From assembly GCA_945878375.1 (NCBI GenBank), contig CAMDWG010000014.1:1-64000 (forward strand): a stretch of 64,000 nucleotides of DNA. The letters run 5' to 3'. Below the pieces are notes generated by a model. It did no database searches. It worked only from the letters and a program-made list of their open reading frames with translations, and had not been told where the DNA came from. Below, piece by piece: positions 27,847 to 37,584 of this stretch. The stretch's first letter is position 1; each line of letters starts with the position of its first letter. The stretch is from Roseomonas mucosa. GTDB lineage: Bacteria; Pseudomonadota; Alphaproteobacteria; Acetobacterales; Acetobacteraceae. Made by a program: the position numbers and the translations under genes.

Positions 27847-29790
27847 ATGACCACCACCCCCGCCCCCATCCAGCGCGGCAAGCGCGGCCTGTCCGCCGGG
27901 ATCGCGCTGCTGCTGGCCGCCATCCTTGCCATCGGCGCCAATCTGCTGGCCGACAGGGTGCTCCGCAGCGCGCGGATCGACCTGACGCAGAACAGCCTCT
28001 ACACGCTGTCGGACGGGACGAAGCAGGTGCTGCAAGGCTTGCAGGACCCGGTCACGCTGCGGCTGTTCTATTCGCGCCGCCTGGGTGCCTCCATCCCCGC
28101 CTATGGCGCCTATGCGGACCGCGTGCGCGCCATGCTCGACGAATATGTCGCCGCCAGCCGTGGCCGCGTGCGGCTGGAGATCCTCGACCCCGAGCCGTTC
28201 AGCGAGACCGAGGACCGCGCCCAGGCGCTCGGCCTGCAAGGCGTGCCGGTGGATCAGTCGGGCGAGCAGGTCTGGTTCGGCCTGGCGGGCAGCAACCTGC
28301 TGGATGACGAGCGGACGATCCCCTTCCTCCAGCCCGACCGCGAACGCTTCCTGGAATACGACCTGACGCGGATGATCTGGGAGCTGTCGAACCCGACGCG
28401 CCCGGTGCTGGGCGTGATGTCGTCCCTGCCCTTCAACGGCGATCCCAGGGCGATGATGATGCGGCGGCCCGATCTGGGGCAGCCCTATGTCCTCTCGACC
28501 CAGCTGCGCCAGTTCTACACGGTGCGGGACGTGCCGCTGGACGCCCAGGTGATCGCGCCGGATGTGCAGGTGCTGCTGGTCGCGCATGCCCAGGACCTGC
28601 CGGACGCCACGCTCTACGCCATCGACCAGTTCGTGATGCGCGGCGGGCGGCTGATCGCGATGGTCGATCCGCACAGCGAAAGCCAGGCGACCCGCCCTTC
28701 CCCGGGCCAGCCACCGGCGCGTGAGACCTCCAGCAACCTCGACCGGCTGCTGAACGCCTGGGGGATCGAGGCGCCGTCGGACAAGGTGATCCTCGACCAG
28801 CGCGGCGCCTGGCGCGTGCGCGCCGATCCGCGCGACCGGATCCAGGCGGTGGACTACCTCGCCTGGACCAATGTGCCCCCCGCCGGGCTGAACCGGCAGG
28901 AGGTCGCGACCGCCGATCTCGCCCAGGTCACCATCGCATCCGCCGGCGAATTGCGCCCGCGCGCGGGTGCGGCCATCGAGTTCATCCCGCTGGTGACCAG
29001 CAGCGAGCGCAGCCAGATGGTGGATGCCGCGCGCGTGCGCGACCAGCCCAACCCATCGCGGCTGCTGGCCGATTTCGCGCCCGAGGGGCAGGCGCGCGTG
29101 GTCGTCGCGCGGGTGCGCGGCGTGCTGTCTTCCGCCTTCGAAGCCGCGCCGCCGCCGCCCGAGGGCGCCGAACGCGAAGCGGACATGCCGCCCCATCGCG
29201 CCCGCACCGAAGGCCCGGCCAATCTGATCGTGGCCAATGACGCCGACATCCTGGAGGACCGCTTCTGGGTCCGGGTGCAGGAGTTCTTCGGCCAGCAGGT
29301 GCCCACGCCCTTCAGCGATAACGGCGCCTTCGTCCTGAACCTCGCCGACAGCATGGCCGGCGGCGAGGCGCTGGTGGGCCTCCGCTCCCGCGGTGAATCA
29401 CTGCGCCCCTTCGGCATGGTGGACGACATCCGCCGCAGTGCGGAAGCGCAGTTCCGCCAGACCGAACGCGGCTTGCAGGAGAGGCTGGAGGCGACGGAGC
29501 GGCGCCTGCGCGAATTGCGCCAAGGGTCCAGCGCCAATGCGCCAGGCGCGGCCTCGGCAAGCCCCGTCATCACCGCCGAGCAGCGCGCCGAGATCGACCG
29601 CGCGCGGGACGAAATCCGGCGCACGCGCGGCGAGCTGCGCCAGGTGCAGCTGGAACTCCGTCGCGACATCGAAGGGCTGGAGACGCTGCTGCGCGTTATC
29701 AACGTCACCCTGGTGCCGGCGCTGCTGACGATCTTCGCGATCGGCCTGGGCTTCGTCAGGGCCCGCAGGCGCGCGGAGGCACGGGCATGA
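27847..29790 (+). CDS. GldG-family ABC transporter-associated protein, 647 aa
   Basis: Extracytoplasmic component of a Gld-type ABC complex. An N-terminal membrane segment (about residues 15-36) is followed by ARIDLTQNSLYTLSDGTKQV, the family's typical start of the extracytoplasmic part. A central GldG/IFT52-like domain includes VLLVAHAQDLPDATLYAIDQ. A coiled coil (about 535-610, rich in Arg and Glu) and a second membrane segment (VTLVPALLTIFAIGLGFV) end the protein. The stop overlaps the DUF4340 start as ATGA. In Bacteroidetes relatives serve gliding; here the substrate is unknown. Confidence 0.88.
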   Translation: MTTTPAPIQRGKRGLSAGIALLLAAILAIGANLLADRVLRSARIDLTQNSLYTLSDGTKQVLQGLQDPVTLRLFYSRRLGASIPAYGAYADRVRAMLDEYVAASRGRVRLEILDPEPFSETEDRAQALGLQGVPVDQSGEQVWFGLAGSNLLDDERTIPFLQPDRERFLEYDLTRMIWELSNPTRPVLGVMSSLPFNGDPRAMMMRRPDLGQPYVLSTQLRQFYTVRDVPLDAQVIAPDVQVLLVAHAQDLPDATLYAIDQFVMRGGRLIAMVDPHSESQATRPSPGQPPARETSSNLDRLLNAWGIEAPSDKVILDQRGAWRVRADPRDRIQAVDYLAWTNVPPAGLNRQEVATADLAQVTIASAGELRPRAGAAIEFIPLVTSSERSQMVDAARVRDQPNPSRLLADFAPEGQARVVVARVRGVLSSAFEAAPPPPEGAEREADMPPHRARTEGPANLIVANDADILEDRFWVRVQEFFGQQVPTPFSDNGAFVLNLADSMAGGEALVGLRSRGESLRPFGMVDDIRRSAEAQFRQTERGLQERLEATERRLRELRQGSSANAPGAASASPVITAEQRAEIDRARDEIRRTRGELRQVQLELRRDIEGLETLLRVINVTLVPALLTIFAIGLGFVRARRRAEARA

Positions 29791-30794
29791 AGCGGCGTGA
29801 CCTTCTGCTGCTCGGCGGCGCGGCGGCGGCCACCATCGGCGCCGTCATCCTGCTGACGCCGGACAGCACCGAGCCCCCGCCCAATTCGGCCTCGCCCCTC
29901 GCCTTCCCCGGCCTCGCGCCGCGGCTGGCGAATGCCGCGCGGATCGAGGTGGTGCGCCATGACGGGACGCTGGTGATCCGCCGTGCCGCCAGCGGCGCCT
30001 GGGTCCTGCCGGACCGCGCCGACCACCCCGCCCGCCCTGAACGCGTGCGGGAAGTGCTGGTGGGGCTGACCGAGCTGCGGCTGATCGAACCCCGCACCGC
30101 CAACCCCGAGATGCTGGAACGCCTGGGCGTCGAGGACCCGACGCGGCCCGGCGCGACATCCGCGCTGCTGCGCGTGCTGGATGCGAATGGCGCCCCGATC
30201 GCGGAACTCATCGTCGGCCGGCGGCGGATGCGCGTGCAGGGCAATGTGCCCGAAAGCGTCCATGTGCGCCGCCCGAACGAGGCCCAGGCCTGGCTGGCCG
30301 AAGGCCGGCTGCCGCTGGATGCCGATCCGAGCCTCTGGATCGACCGCGACATCGCCAACATCCCGCGCGACCGCGTGCGCGCCGCCGAGATCCGCCGCGC
30401 CGGCGAAGGCCTGCTGGTGCTGCGCCGCGGCCGGGAGCTGGAAGGACCGCTTGCAGTGGTCGAGCCGGCCGAGACGCCGGAACTCGATGAGCTCAGCCTG
30501 GATGAGGTGGCGCGGGGCTTCGAATTCCTCACCTTCCTCGAAGTCCGCGCCGCCACCGACATGCCCGGCGAATGGCTGGGCGAGGCAGCATTCGAATTGA
30601 CCGACAATCTCCGCATCGCCATCGCGGCGCGGAAGGAGGGCGAGGACCTCTGGGTGCGGCTGGCCGCCACCGGCGATGAGGAAGCCGGGCGGCTGAATGC
30701 CCGCTGGCGCGGCTGGGCCTATCAGGTGGGCCAATGGAAGGAAAAAGCCTTCCTGCCGCGCATCGAGGATCTTGCGAAGCAGGCGCGCAACTGA
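29787..30794 (+). CDS. DUF4340 domain protein, 335 aa
   Basis: A membrane-anchored protein: a short hydrophobic segment at residues 6-25 (after MKRRD), then a soluble region with a repeated fold typical of DUF4340, for example IRRAASGAWVLPDRADHPAR and RVREVLVGLTELRLIEPRTA. It is the constant last partner of GldG-like genes. It presumably acts at the outer face of the inner membrane with the ABC complex. Translation is coupled to the preceding gene. Confidence 0.82.
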   Translation: MKRRDLLLLGGAAAATIGAVILLTPDSTEPPPNSASPLAFPGLAPRLANAARIEVVRHDGTLVIRRAASGAWVLPDRADHPARPERVREVLVGLTELRLIEPRTANPEMLERLGVEDPTRPGATSALLRVLDANGAPIAELIVGRRRMRVQGNVPESVHVRRPNEAQAWLAEGRLPLDADPSLWIDRDIANIPRDRVRAAEIRRAGEGLLVLRRGRELEGPLAVVEPAETPELDELSLDEVARGFEFLTFLEVRAATDMPGEWLGEAAFELTDNLRIAIAARKEGEDLWVRLAATGDEEAGRLNARWRGWAYQVGQWKEKAFLPRIEDLAKQARN

Positions 30795-30855
30795 TGCGCA
30801 TTGTGGCTCGTGCGTCCTGCGCTGGTGGTCGCGCCCCCTCCCAGACGCGTGCCGC

Positions 30856-31302
30856 ATGACCAACCCGCGCGAACACCCGACGCGGCCCTGGGTCGGGATC
30901 GGCGTGCTCGCCTTCCGGGGCGAGGATGTGCTGCTGATCCGCCGCGGCCGCCCGCCGCGGATGGGCGAATGGTCCCTGCCCGGCGGCGCCCAGCGCATCG
31001 GCGAAAGGGCCGAGGATTGCGCGCGGCGCGAATTGCGGGAGGAAACCGGCATCGAGGTCGGCGCGCTGGACTTGCTGGCCGTGGTGGACGCCATCACGCC
31101 GGGTGAGGCCGGGGCCGGGCCGCGCTTCCACTACACGATCATCGACTACCTCGCCCACTGGGAAGCCGGCACGCCCCGCCCAGGCGGCGATGTGACGGAG
31201 GTCGCCTGGTGCGCCTCCGCCGATCCGGCGCCCTTCGGGCTTTGGCCCGAGGCGCTGCGGGTGATCGCGCTGGCACGGCGGCGGCTCGGTTTCGCGGGAT
31301 AA
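30856..31302 (+). CDS. NUDIX hydrolase, 148 aa
   Basis: Hydrolyses a nucleoside diphosphate linked to another group. The complete Nudix box is present, G-AQRIG-E-RAEDCAR-REL-R-EE-T-G-I, at about residues 44-66, with the conserved lead-in MGEWSLPGGAQ. Length is normal. ATG 30856 is chosen; residues upstream in the same frame are not conserved in character. The substrate cannot be told from sequence; similarity to MutT/ADP-ribose pyrophosphatases is general. Confidence 0.9.
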   Translation: MTNPREHPTRPWVGIGVLAFRGEDVLLIRRGRPPRMGEWSLPGGAQRIGERAEDCARRELREETGIEVGALDLLAVVDAITPGEAGAGPRFHYTIIDYLAHWEAGTPRPGGDVTEVAWCASADPAPFGLWPEALRVIALARRRLGFAG

Positions 31303-31412
31303 GCAGCGCAGGCGTATTTTGGTATGCTATTTCTGAAGCTTCCAGCATCACGGTGCGGTGCAGCGGCCCCTACAGCAGCGCCCGACCGTGTGGGATCGCT
31401 TCCAGCACGTGT

Positions 31413-31544
31413 TCGGCTTGGGGCAGGGAGATCGGCGGCATGGGCTGCCGGACGCTTCCGCGCAGTCTCGGGCGGCTCGGATGGCGCTTCACACTGCTCG
31501 TGGCGGCCTACACCCTGACGCGCCCCACACAGTTCACGGCCTGA
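31413..31544 (+). pseudogene. Transposase C-terminal remnant (IS5/IS1182-like)
   Basis: The frame reads AWGREIGGMGCRTLPRSLGR then LGWRFTLLVAAYTLTR to a stop at 31542-31544. This resembles the end of IS5/IS1182-type transposases (WGK-x-GG-x-R ... GWMFTLTAAAYNLVR, from memory). The catalytic domain and element ends are not visible, so it is a leftover. Its end overlaps the last codons of argB on the opposite strand. Confidence 0.5.
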
Positions 31545-32418
31545 TCAGCGTGCCCGCGCCGCCATCGGTGAACAGCTCCAGCAGCACCGCATGCGGCACG
31601 CGGCCATCAAGGATCACCGCGCCCTTCACGCCGCGCTCCACGGCATAGATGCAGGTCTCGACCTTCGGGATCATGCCGCCCGAGATCCAGCCATCGGCAA
31701 TGCCCTGCTTCACCTGCGCGACCGTCATCTCCGGGATCAGCTTGCCGTCGGGGCCGAGCACGCCGCGGACATCGGTCAGCATCAGCAGCCGCTCGGCCTC
31801 CAGCGCGCCCGCAATGGCGCCGGCCACCGTGTCGGCATTGATGTTGTAGGTCTGCCCGTCCGGGCTGGCGCCCACCGGGGCGACGACGGGCACGATGTCG
31901 GCGCCGATCAGCAGCTTCAGGATCTTCGGGTTGATCGATTCAGGCTCACCGACGAAGCCCAGATCGATCTCCCTCGTGTCGCCGGTCGCCTCGTCCTTCA
32001 CCTGGCGCGTGACCTTACGAGCCCGCACCAACCCACCATCCTTGCCCGAGATGCCAACCGCCATCGCGCCGGCGCGGGTGATCGCCTCGGCGACCTGCTT
32101 GTTCACCGGTCCGGCCAGGACCATTTCCACCACGTCGAGCATGGCGGCATCGGTGATGCGCAGGCCCTGGACGAAGCTGGATTTCACATCCAGCCGCTTC
32201 AGCATCGCGTTGATCTGTGGCCCGCCGCCATGCACGACCACGGGGTTCACACCCACCTGTTCCAGCAGCGCGATGTCGCGGCCGAAGCGGAGCGCCGTCT
32301 CCTCCTCCCCCATCGCGTGGCCGCCATACTTCACCACGATGGTCTGGTCGTCGTAGCGCTTCAGGAAGGGCAGCGCCCCGGCAAGGGTCGTCATCTGGTC
32401 GAGCGCGGTATCGGTCAT
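31534..32418 (-). CDS. argB: Acetylglutamate kinase ArgB, 294 aa
   Basis: Phosphorylates N-acetylglutamate in arginine synthesis. Amino-acid kinase fold with [10 protein letters not shown] (residues 28-37), [10 protein letters not shown] (61-70), and the nucleotide-side motifs [14 protein letters not shown] and SGGMIPKVE. Full length. It is the last gene of the minus-strand block rpmH-rnpA-yidD-yidC-engB-argB, 58 bp after engB. The C-terminal few codons overlap a transposase remnant on the other strand without visible damage. Confidence 0.96.
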   Translation of the reverse strand: MTDTALDQMTTLAGALPFLKRYDDQTIVVKYGGHAMGEEETALRFGRDIALLEQVGVNPVVVHGGGPQINAMLKRLDVKSSFVQGLRITDAAMLDVVEMVLAGPVNKQVAEAITRAGAMAVGISGKDGGLVRARKVTRQVKDEATGDTREIDLGFVGEPESINPKILKLLIGADIVPVVAPVGASPDGQTYNINADTVAGAIAGALEAERLLMLTDVRGVLGPDGKLIPEMTVAQVKQGIADGWISGGMIPKVETCIYAVERGVKGAVILDGRVPHAVLLELFTDGGAGTLIRP

Positions 32419-32476
32419 CGGTCAGGCGTCCCCGAATGCTTGGGCGGAGGCGCTTTGCGGCGTGCCGCGCCGCCGG

Positions 32477-33148
32477 TCAAGGGGCCGCGAGCGCGGCAAG
32501 CTCCGCCCGCAGCTCCGCCATGCCCTGGCCGGTCTCGCTGCTGGTGACGAGCACCAGCGGATGGGCGGCGGTGCGCTTCTTGGCGATGGCCTCGACCTCC
32601 GCCACGCGCTTCTCCAGCTGGGCGGGCTTCACGCCATCGGCCTTGGTCACCACCAGCTGGAAGGACACCGCGGCCTCACCCAGCAGGTCCATCGCGGCAC
32701 GGTCGGCGGGCTTGGTCTCGACCCGCGCATCCATCAGCAGCAGCACGCGGCGGAGCGTCGGCCGGCCACGCAGGAAGTCGAACATCAGCCCCTGCCAATC
32801 GGCCTTCACCAGCTTCGACGCCTGGGCAAAGCCGTAGCCGGGCATGTCCACCAGCGTCAGCCGCCCTTCCCCGAGGTCGAAGAAGTTCAGCTGGCGCGTG
32901 CGGCCCGGCGTGTGGCTGACACGGGCCAGCGCCTTCTGCCCGGTCATCGCATTCATCAGCGACGACTTGCCGACATTCGACCGGCCGCACAGCGCGACCT
33001 CCGGCACATCCGTCACGGGGGGCAGCTGGTCGATCCGCTGGGCGGCATAGAAGAAGGTGCAGGGGCGCGCGAACAGCAGGCGCCCCGCTTCGATCAGCGC
33101 GGCGCGCGCGGCCTCGTCTTGCGCCTCGATCAGCCCGCCCGCGCTCAC
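32477..33148 (-). CDS. engB: Ribosome biogenesis GTPase EngB/YihA, 223 aa
   Basis: GTPase needed for assembly of the large ribosomal subunit. G1 GRSNVGKS at residues 55-62, G3 VDMPGYGFA, G4 VTKADGVK and G5 VTSSE are all present. The GTG start at 33148 overlaps the yidC stop (GTGA) and gives a normal N-terminus; an upstream ATG would lie inside yidC. Confidence 0.94.
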   Translation of the reverse strand: MSAGGLIEAQDEAARAALIEAGRLLFARPCTFFYAAQRIDQLPPVTDVPEVALCGRSNVGKSSLMNAMTGQKALARVSHTPGRTRQLNFFDLGEGRLTLVDMPGYGFAQASKLVKADWQGLMFDFLRGRPTLRRVLLLMDARVETKPADRAAMDLLGEAAVSFQLVVTKADGVKPAQLEKRVAEVEAIAKKRTAAHPLVLVTSSETGQGMAELRAELAALAAP

Positions 33149-34977
33149 CCCTTCTTCGCCGCCTTCGCCGGCTTCTCGGGCCCTGCCCAGGTGCCGGCCT
33201 TGGTCTGCCGCTTCTTGTCCAGCTGCATGATGTACCACTGCTGGCAGATCGAAAGCAGGTTGTTCCAGGTCCAGTAGATCACCAGGCCCGCGGGGAAGGA
33301 GGCCAGCATGAAGGTGAAGATCAGCGGCATCCAGGCGAAGATCTTGGCCTGGATCGGGTCCGGCGGCGTCGGGTTCAGCTTGAACTGCAGGAACATCGTG
33401 ATGCCCATCAGGATCGCCCAGACAGGCATGTGCAGCAGCGCCGAGATCTGCATCGGATCGTAGGGCAGCAGGCCGAACAGGTTGAACAGGTTCGTCGGAT
33501 CCATCGCCGCGAGGTCGCGGATCCAGCCGAAGAAGGGCGCGTGGCGCAACTCGATGGTGACGAACAGCACCTTGTAGAGCGCGAAGAAGACCGGGATCTG
33601 GATCAGGATCGGCAAGCAGCCGGAGGCGGGGTTGATCTTCTCCGACCGATAGAGCGCCATCATCTCGGACTGCGCCTTGGACGGGTCTTCCTTATGGCGT
33701 TCCCGGATTTCCTGCATCTTCGGGCCGAGGACCTTCATGCGGGCCATCGACTTGTAGGCCTTGTTGGCCAGCGGGAAGAACAGGATCTTCAGCCCCAGCG
33801 TGAAGAGCAGGATGGCCACGCCGAAATTGCCGAACAGCACGCCCAGGAAGTGCAGCACATGGAAGAACGGCTTGGTCATGAAGTAGAACCAGCCGAAATC
33901 GATCGCCTTGTCGAAATCGACGATGCCGTAGCGGTCCATATAGGCGTCGAGCTGCGCCACTTCCTTGGCACCGGCGAACAGCCGCGTCGCCAGCCCGGCC
34001 TGGGCGCCCGGCGCGATGGTCTGCGCGGCGGGGGTCGCGACATCCACCTGCCAGCGATCCTGCCCGCCATCGTTCACATGCCGGTAGGCGGAGCGGATCG
34101 GGGTCGCCTGGTCCACGGGAGTCAGGGCCGTCAGCCAGTACTTGTCGGTGATGCCGACCCAGCCGCCGGTGCTTTCCTGTTCGAAGGCCGGGCCGCCGCG
34201 ACGCTTCTGGGCTTCTTCCTTGGCGTCCGAATAGGTCCATTCGTGCAGCCGGCCATCCAGCACGCCGGTGAAGCCTTCATGCAGGATGAAGAAGCCCGCG
34301 ATCTGCGGCGTCCGCTCGCGGCGGATGCGGGCCCAGGGCAGCAGTTGCACCGGCTCCGCGCCGCGGTTCAGCACGGATTGCCGTGCGGTCATCATGTAGT
34401 CCTGGTCGAGTTCCAGCTGGATGCGGAACTCGACGCCCTGACCGTTGTCCCAGCGCAGCATCACCGGCCGGCCGGGCGCGAGGGAAGTGCCGTCGGCGGT
34501 CCAATCGGTCTCGGCGTCGGGGACGCGGGTGCGGCCATCGGCGGCGCTCCACCCCCATTGCGCGAAATAGGGATGGTCGCTGCCCCGCGCGGCGAACAGG
34601 CGAACCAGCGGGGAGTTGCGATCGACCGTCTCGTGGTAGCCCTTCAGCACCACATCGTCGAAACGCGCGCCGCGCAGGCTGATCGAGCCCTGCACGCGGT
34701 TGGGATTCTCAACCGTGATCCGCTGCTCGGCAGCGCGGAGCGGGGTCGCGGCCTGGGCGGTGGTGGCCGGCGTGCCGGGGGCTGCCTGGGCCGGGGCGGG
34801 GGCGCCGGCCGGGGCTGCGGGCAGCGGGACATCGGCGGCAGGGGTCGCGGCCTGCTCGGCCGTGCGCTGCTGCTGCGCGCGCTGCTCAGCCTCCCGCGTC
34901 GGGCGGTTCCACAGGTCGAACATCAGGAGGATGCCGATCGAGAGGGCGATCGCGGCAAAGAGGCGCTTCTGGTCCAT
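33145..34977 (-). CDS. yidC: Membrane protein insertase YidC, 610 aa
   Basis: Inserts proteins into the inner membrane with or without SecYEG. An N-terminal membrane segment (LFAAIALSIGILLMFDLW) is followed by an Ala/Pro-rich linker, the large periplasmic beta-domain found in Gram-negative bacteria, and the conserved C-terminal core with five membrane segments (for example LFGNFGVAILLFTLGLKILF and GCLPILIQIPVFFALYKVLF). Ends with a basic tail. ATG 34977 overlaps the yidD stop as TGATG. Confidence 0.95.
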   Translation of the reverse strand: MDQKRLFAAIALSIGILLMFDLWNRPTREAEQRAQQQRTAEQAATPAADVPLPAAPAGAPAPAQAAPGTPATTAQAATPLRAAEQRITVENPNRVQGSISLRGARFDDVVLKGYHETVDRNSPLVRLFAARGSDHPYFAQWGWSAADGRTRVPDAETDWTADGTSLAPGRPVMLRWDNGQGVEFRIQLELDQDYMMTARQSVLNRGAEPVQLLPWARIRRERTPQIAGFFILHEGFTGVLDGRLHEWTYSDAKEEAQKRRGGPAFEQESTGGWVGITDKYWLTALTPVDQATPIRSAYRHVNDGGQDRWQVDVATPAAQTIAPGAQAGLATRLFAGAKEVAQLDAYMDRYGIVDFDKAIDFGWFYFMTKPFFHVLHFLGVLFGNFGVAILLFTLGLKILFFPLANKAYKSMARMKVLGPKMQEIRERHKEDPSKAQSEMMALYRSEKINPASGCLPILIQIPVFFALYKVLFVTIELRHAPFFGWIRDLAAMDPTNLFNLFGLLPYDPMQISALLHMPVWAILMGITMFLQFKLNPTPPDPIQAKIFAWMPLIFTFMLASFPAGLVIYWTWNNLLSICQQWYIMQLDKKRQTKAGTWAGPEKPAKAAKKG

Positions 34978-35258
34978 CACGGAAGGGGCGAGCCTTTCGT
35001 CCCGAATGCGGCCCCTGTCTGGGGGGCCGGGGCGGGGGGAAGCGGCACCGGGTCGTAGCCGCCCGGATGCCAGGGGTTGCAGCGCAGGATGCGCCGGCCG
35101 GTGAGCCACGCGCCCTTGAGCGCGCCATGCGTCGCGACCGCCTCCATCCCGTATTCGCTGCAATGCGGGTAGAAGCGGCAATTGCAGCCGATGATCGGCC
35201 GCAGGGTAAGCTGGTAGGTCCGGAAGACGCCCCGCAACAGGACCTGCTGCGGCGTCAT
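34977..35258 (-). CDS. yidD: Membrane protein insertion factor YidD, 93 aa
   Basis: Small membrane-associated protein that aids YidC-dependent insertion. The signature CNCRFYPHCSEYGMEAVATH (with its cysteines) and GRRILRCNPWHPGGYDPVP are exact family hallmarks. Overlaps the rnpA stop (ATGA) and the yidC start. Confidence 0.95.
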   Translation of the reverse strand: MTPQQVLLRGVFRTYQLTLRPIIGCNCRFYPHCSEYGMEAVATHGALKGAWLTGRRILRCNPWHPGGYDPVPLPPAPAPQTGAAFGTKGSPLP

Positions 35259-35656
35259 CCCGGGATCGCCCCGGCTTGGCTGGCGGGCAGCTGTGCGACT
35301 TGGGCCAGCTTCGGCAGATCGATCACGCCGGCCTGTTTCAAGGCGCCACGCAGGTCACCGAGCAGGGTGGGCCAAGCGCGGTCCCCGGTCGCCTCGCGGC
35401 AGATCAGGACCAGGTCGAAGCCCTCCGCCTGCTCCGCGCCCAGCATCAGCCGGGCCGCTTCACGCAAGCGGCGCTTGGCGCGGTTGCGCGCCACGGCGTT
35501 GCCGAGCTTCTTGGTGGCGGTGAATCCGACACGAAGCGGCTGCCCCGGTGCCGGCAATGCCTGCAGCACCAGGCCCGGCCGCGCCGCGCGCAGGCCCTTG
35601 CCGGCCACGCGCTGGAACTCGCGGCGCTGCTTGAGGCGCGGCGGACGCGCCGGCAT
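35255..35656 (-). CDS. rnpA: Ribonuclease P protein component RnpA, 133 aa
   Basis: Protein subunit of RNase P, which matures the 5' end of tRNAs. The basic RNA-binding motif RNRAKRRLREAARL and the earlier VGFTATKKLGNAVA are typical. Lies 24 bp after rpmH, the usual arrangement. The C-terminus is slightly longer than the enterobacterial protein. Confidence 0.94.
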   Translation of the reverse strand: MPARPPRLKQRREFQRVAGKGLRAARPGLVLQALPAPGQPLRVGFTATKKLGNAVARNRAKRRLREAARLMLGAEQAEGFDLVLICREATGDRAWPTLLGDLRGALKQAGVIDLPKLAQVAQLPASQAGAIPG

Positions 35657-35680
35657 GGCACGCGCCTCGCCTGCTGCGGT

Positions 35681-35815
35681 TCAGGCGGACAGGCGGGCCC
35701 GGCCCTTGGAGCGGCGGTTGGCCAGGACCTTGCGGCCGCCAACCGTCGCGGTGCGGCTACGGAACCCGTGGCGACGCTTCCGGACGAGCTTCGAAGGCTG
35801 GTAGGTACGCTTCAC
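35681..35815 (-). CDS. rpmH: Large ribosomal subunit protein bL34, 44 aa
   Basis: The sequence [20 protein letters not shown] is diagnostic and the length is exactly that of the family. The start is GTG 35815. It is the first gene of the rpmH-to-argB block; the 282-bp strip upstream to the divergent flavoprotein gene (36098) must hold its promoter, though I see no clear boxes. Confidence 0.95.
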   Translation of the reverse strand: MKRTYQPSKLVRKRRHGFRSRTATVGGRKVLANRRSKGRARLSA

Positions 35816-36097
35816 GACACACTCCCGCGGGGTTCCGGCGCCTGCCGCCCGCATGCCCCTGTGGTCGGTGGGGCGCCGGGCGGCCGGAAATCCGGCCTGT
35901 CTGCAAACAAGGCCGCCGGGGCAGGCCCACGAGGCGCCCATGCGGACACCCCGGGCATCCCCGGCGAAGCTGCGACCGTATAGGGAGCGTGCACGCCCGC
36001 CGTCAACCGACCTTGTCCTGTCCCAACCCCTCCTTCCGCTTCGCGACGGTCGATCTTTCCGCCGCCACGCGTTACGCAGGGGCCCAGAGGTATCAGC

Positions 36098-37522
36098 ATG
36101 CCCGATTTCGACCTGGTGGTGATCGGGGCCGGCGCGGCCGGCCTCTCGACAGCGGCGCTGTCCGCGGCGCTCGGCCTGCGGGTCGCGCTGGTGGAGCGCG
36201 CGGAGATGGGGGGCGATTGCCTCAACCGGGGCTGCGTGCCATCGAAGGCGCTGCTCGCCGCCGCCCATGCCGCCGCCGCAGCCCGCCATGCCGGGCGCTT
36301 CGGCGTGCGGGTCCCGGAGCCCGAGATCGACTGGCCCGCGGTGCGCACCCATATCCGCGGCGCCATCGCCCGCATCGCCCCCACGGATTCGGAAGCCCGC
36401 TTCCGCGGCATGGGGGTCGAGGTGATCCGCGCCTCGGCCCATTTCACCGCCCCCGACGAGATCGAGGCCGGGGCGCACCGCTTCACCTTCCGCCGCTGCG
36501 TGATCGCCGCCGGCAGCGCGCCGCTGGTTCCGGATATCGAGGGATTGGGGCCGGTACCCTGGCTGACCAGCGACACGATCTTCGATCTGGAGGAGAAGCC
36601 GGACCACCTCGTCATCCTGGGCGGCGGGCCCATCGGGCTCGAGATGGCGCAGGCCCATGCAAGGCTCGGCTGCCGGGTCACGGTGATCGAGGCCGGGCGG
36701 ATCGCGGGGCGCGATGATCCCGAACTGGCCGACGGGCTGCGGCGCGTGCTGCTGCGGGACGGCGTCGTGCTGCATGAAGGCGCGCGGCTCGACCGGGTGC
36801 AGGCCAACCGACCCGGCCTGACCGCCATCCTGGAGGACGGCACGCGAATCGCCGGCAGCCATCTGCTGCTGGCGGTGGGGCGGGCGCCGCGCCTACGGGG
36901 CCTCGACCTCCGCGCCGGCAATGTGACGGAGACGGCGCGCGGCATCGCTACCGATGCCGGGCTGCGATCGGTCTCGAACCGGCGGGTCTGGGCGGTGGGG
37001 GATATCGCCGATCCGGCGGGCATCGGGCCGCGCAGCTTCACCCATGTCGCGTCCCAGCATGCCGGGGTGCTGGCGCGGCGGATGCTGTTCCGCCTGCCGG
37101 CCAAGGTGGACTACGCCGCCCTGCCCCGCGTGACCTACACCGGCCCGGAACTCGCCCAGGTCGGCATGACGGAGGCCGAGGCGCTGGAAGCGGGGCTCGA
37201 CCCCCGCCCCTACCGCTTCCCCCTGCCAGAGACCGACCGCGCGATCGCGGAAGGGATCGAGGACGGGCTGGTGAAGCTGGTGGTCAGCCCGAAGGGAAGG
37301 CTTCTCGGCGCCGGCGTGCTCGGGCCCCATGCGGGGGAGATGGCGGGGATCTTCGGGCTGATGATCGGGCAGCGTCTTCCCCTGTCGGCGCTGGCGGGGC
37401 TGGTGCTGCCCTATCCAACGCTGGCCGAGGCGGCGAAGCGGGCGGCGGGGGATTTCTACGCGCCAAAGTTGCTCTCGGCCGCATCGAAGCGCCTTGTCGG
37501 CTTGCTCTGGCGCCTGCCCTGA
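36098..37522 (+). CDS. FAD-dependent dihydrolipoamide dehydrogenase/mercuric reductase-like oxidoreductase, 474 aa
   Basis: Class I pyridine nucleotide-disulfide oxidoreductase. FAD-binding GAGAAG is at residues 10-15, the redox cysteines are Cys41 and Cys46 in [13 protein letters not shown], the NAD(P) motif is [11 protein letters not shown], and the second FAD motif is VWAVGDIA. The C-terminal interface domain ends [15 protein letters not shown]. The His-Glu pair of lipoamide dehydrogenase and mercuric reductase (HxHPTxxE) is replaced by YPTLAE, so the disulfide substrate is probably different; relatives are often annotated only generally. It is divergent from rpmH. Confidence 0.88.
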   Translation: MPDFDLVVIGAGAAGLSTAALSAALGLRVALVERAEMGGDCLNRGCVPSKALLAAAHAAAAARHAGRFGVRVPEPEIDWPAVRTHIRGAIARIAPTDSEARFRGMGVEVIRASAHFTAPDEIEAGAHRFTFRRCVIAAGSAPLVPDIEGLGPVPWLTSDTIFDLEEKPDHLVILGGGPIGLEMAQAHARLGCRVTVIEAGRIAGRDDPELADGLRRVLLRDGVVLHEGARLDRVQANRPGLTAILEDGTRIAGSHLLLAVGRAPRLRGLDLRAGNVTETARGIATDAGLRSVSNRRVWAVGDIADPAGIGPRSFTHVASQHAGVLARRMLFRLPAKVDYAALPRVTYTGPELAQVGMTEAEALEAGLDPRPYRFPLPETDRAIAEGIEDGLVKLVVSPKGRLLGAGVLGPHAGEMAGIFGLMIGQRLPLSALAGLVLPYPTLAEAAKRAAGDFYAPKLLSAASKRLVGLLWRLP

Positions 37523-37584
37523 GCAACCTTTCGGCCGCCCGTCGCCTCCCTCTCGCGCGACGGCTCGATGGAGGAAGGATGCAC

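Noticed and set aside
33430-35058. Plus-strand frame opposite yidC
   Set aside because: Antisense of YidC; no protein family resemblance.
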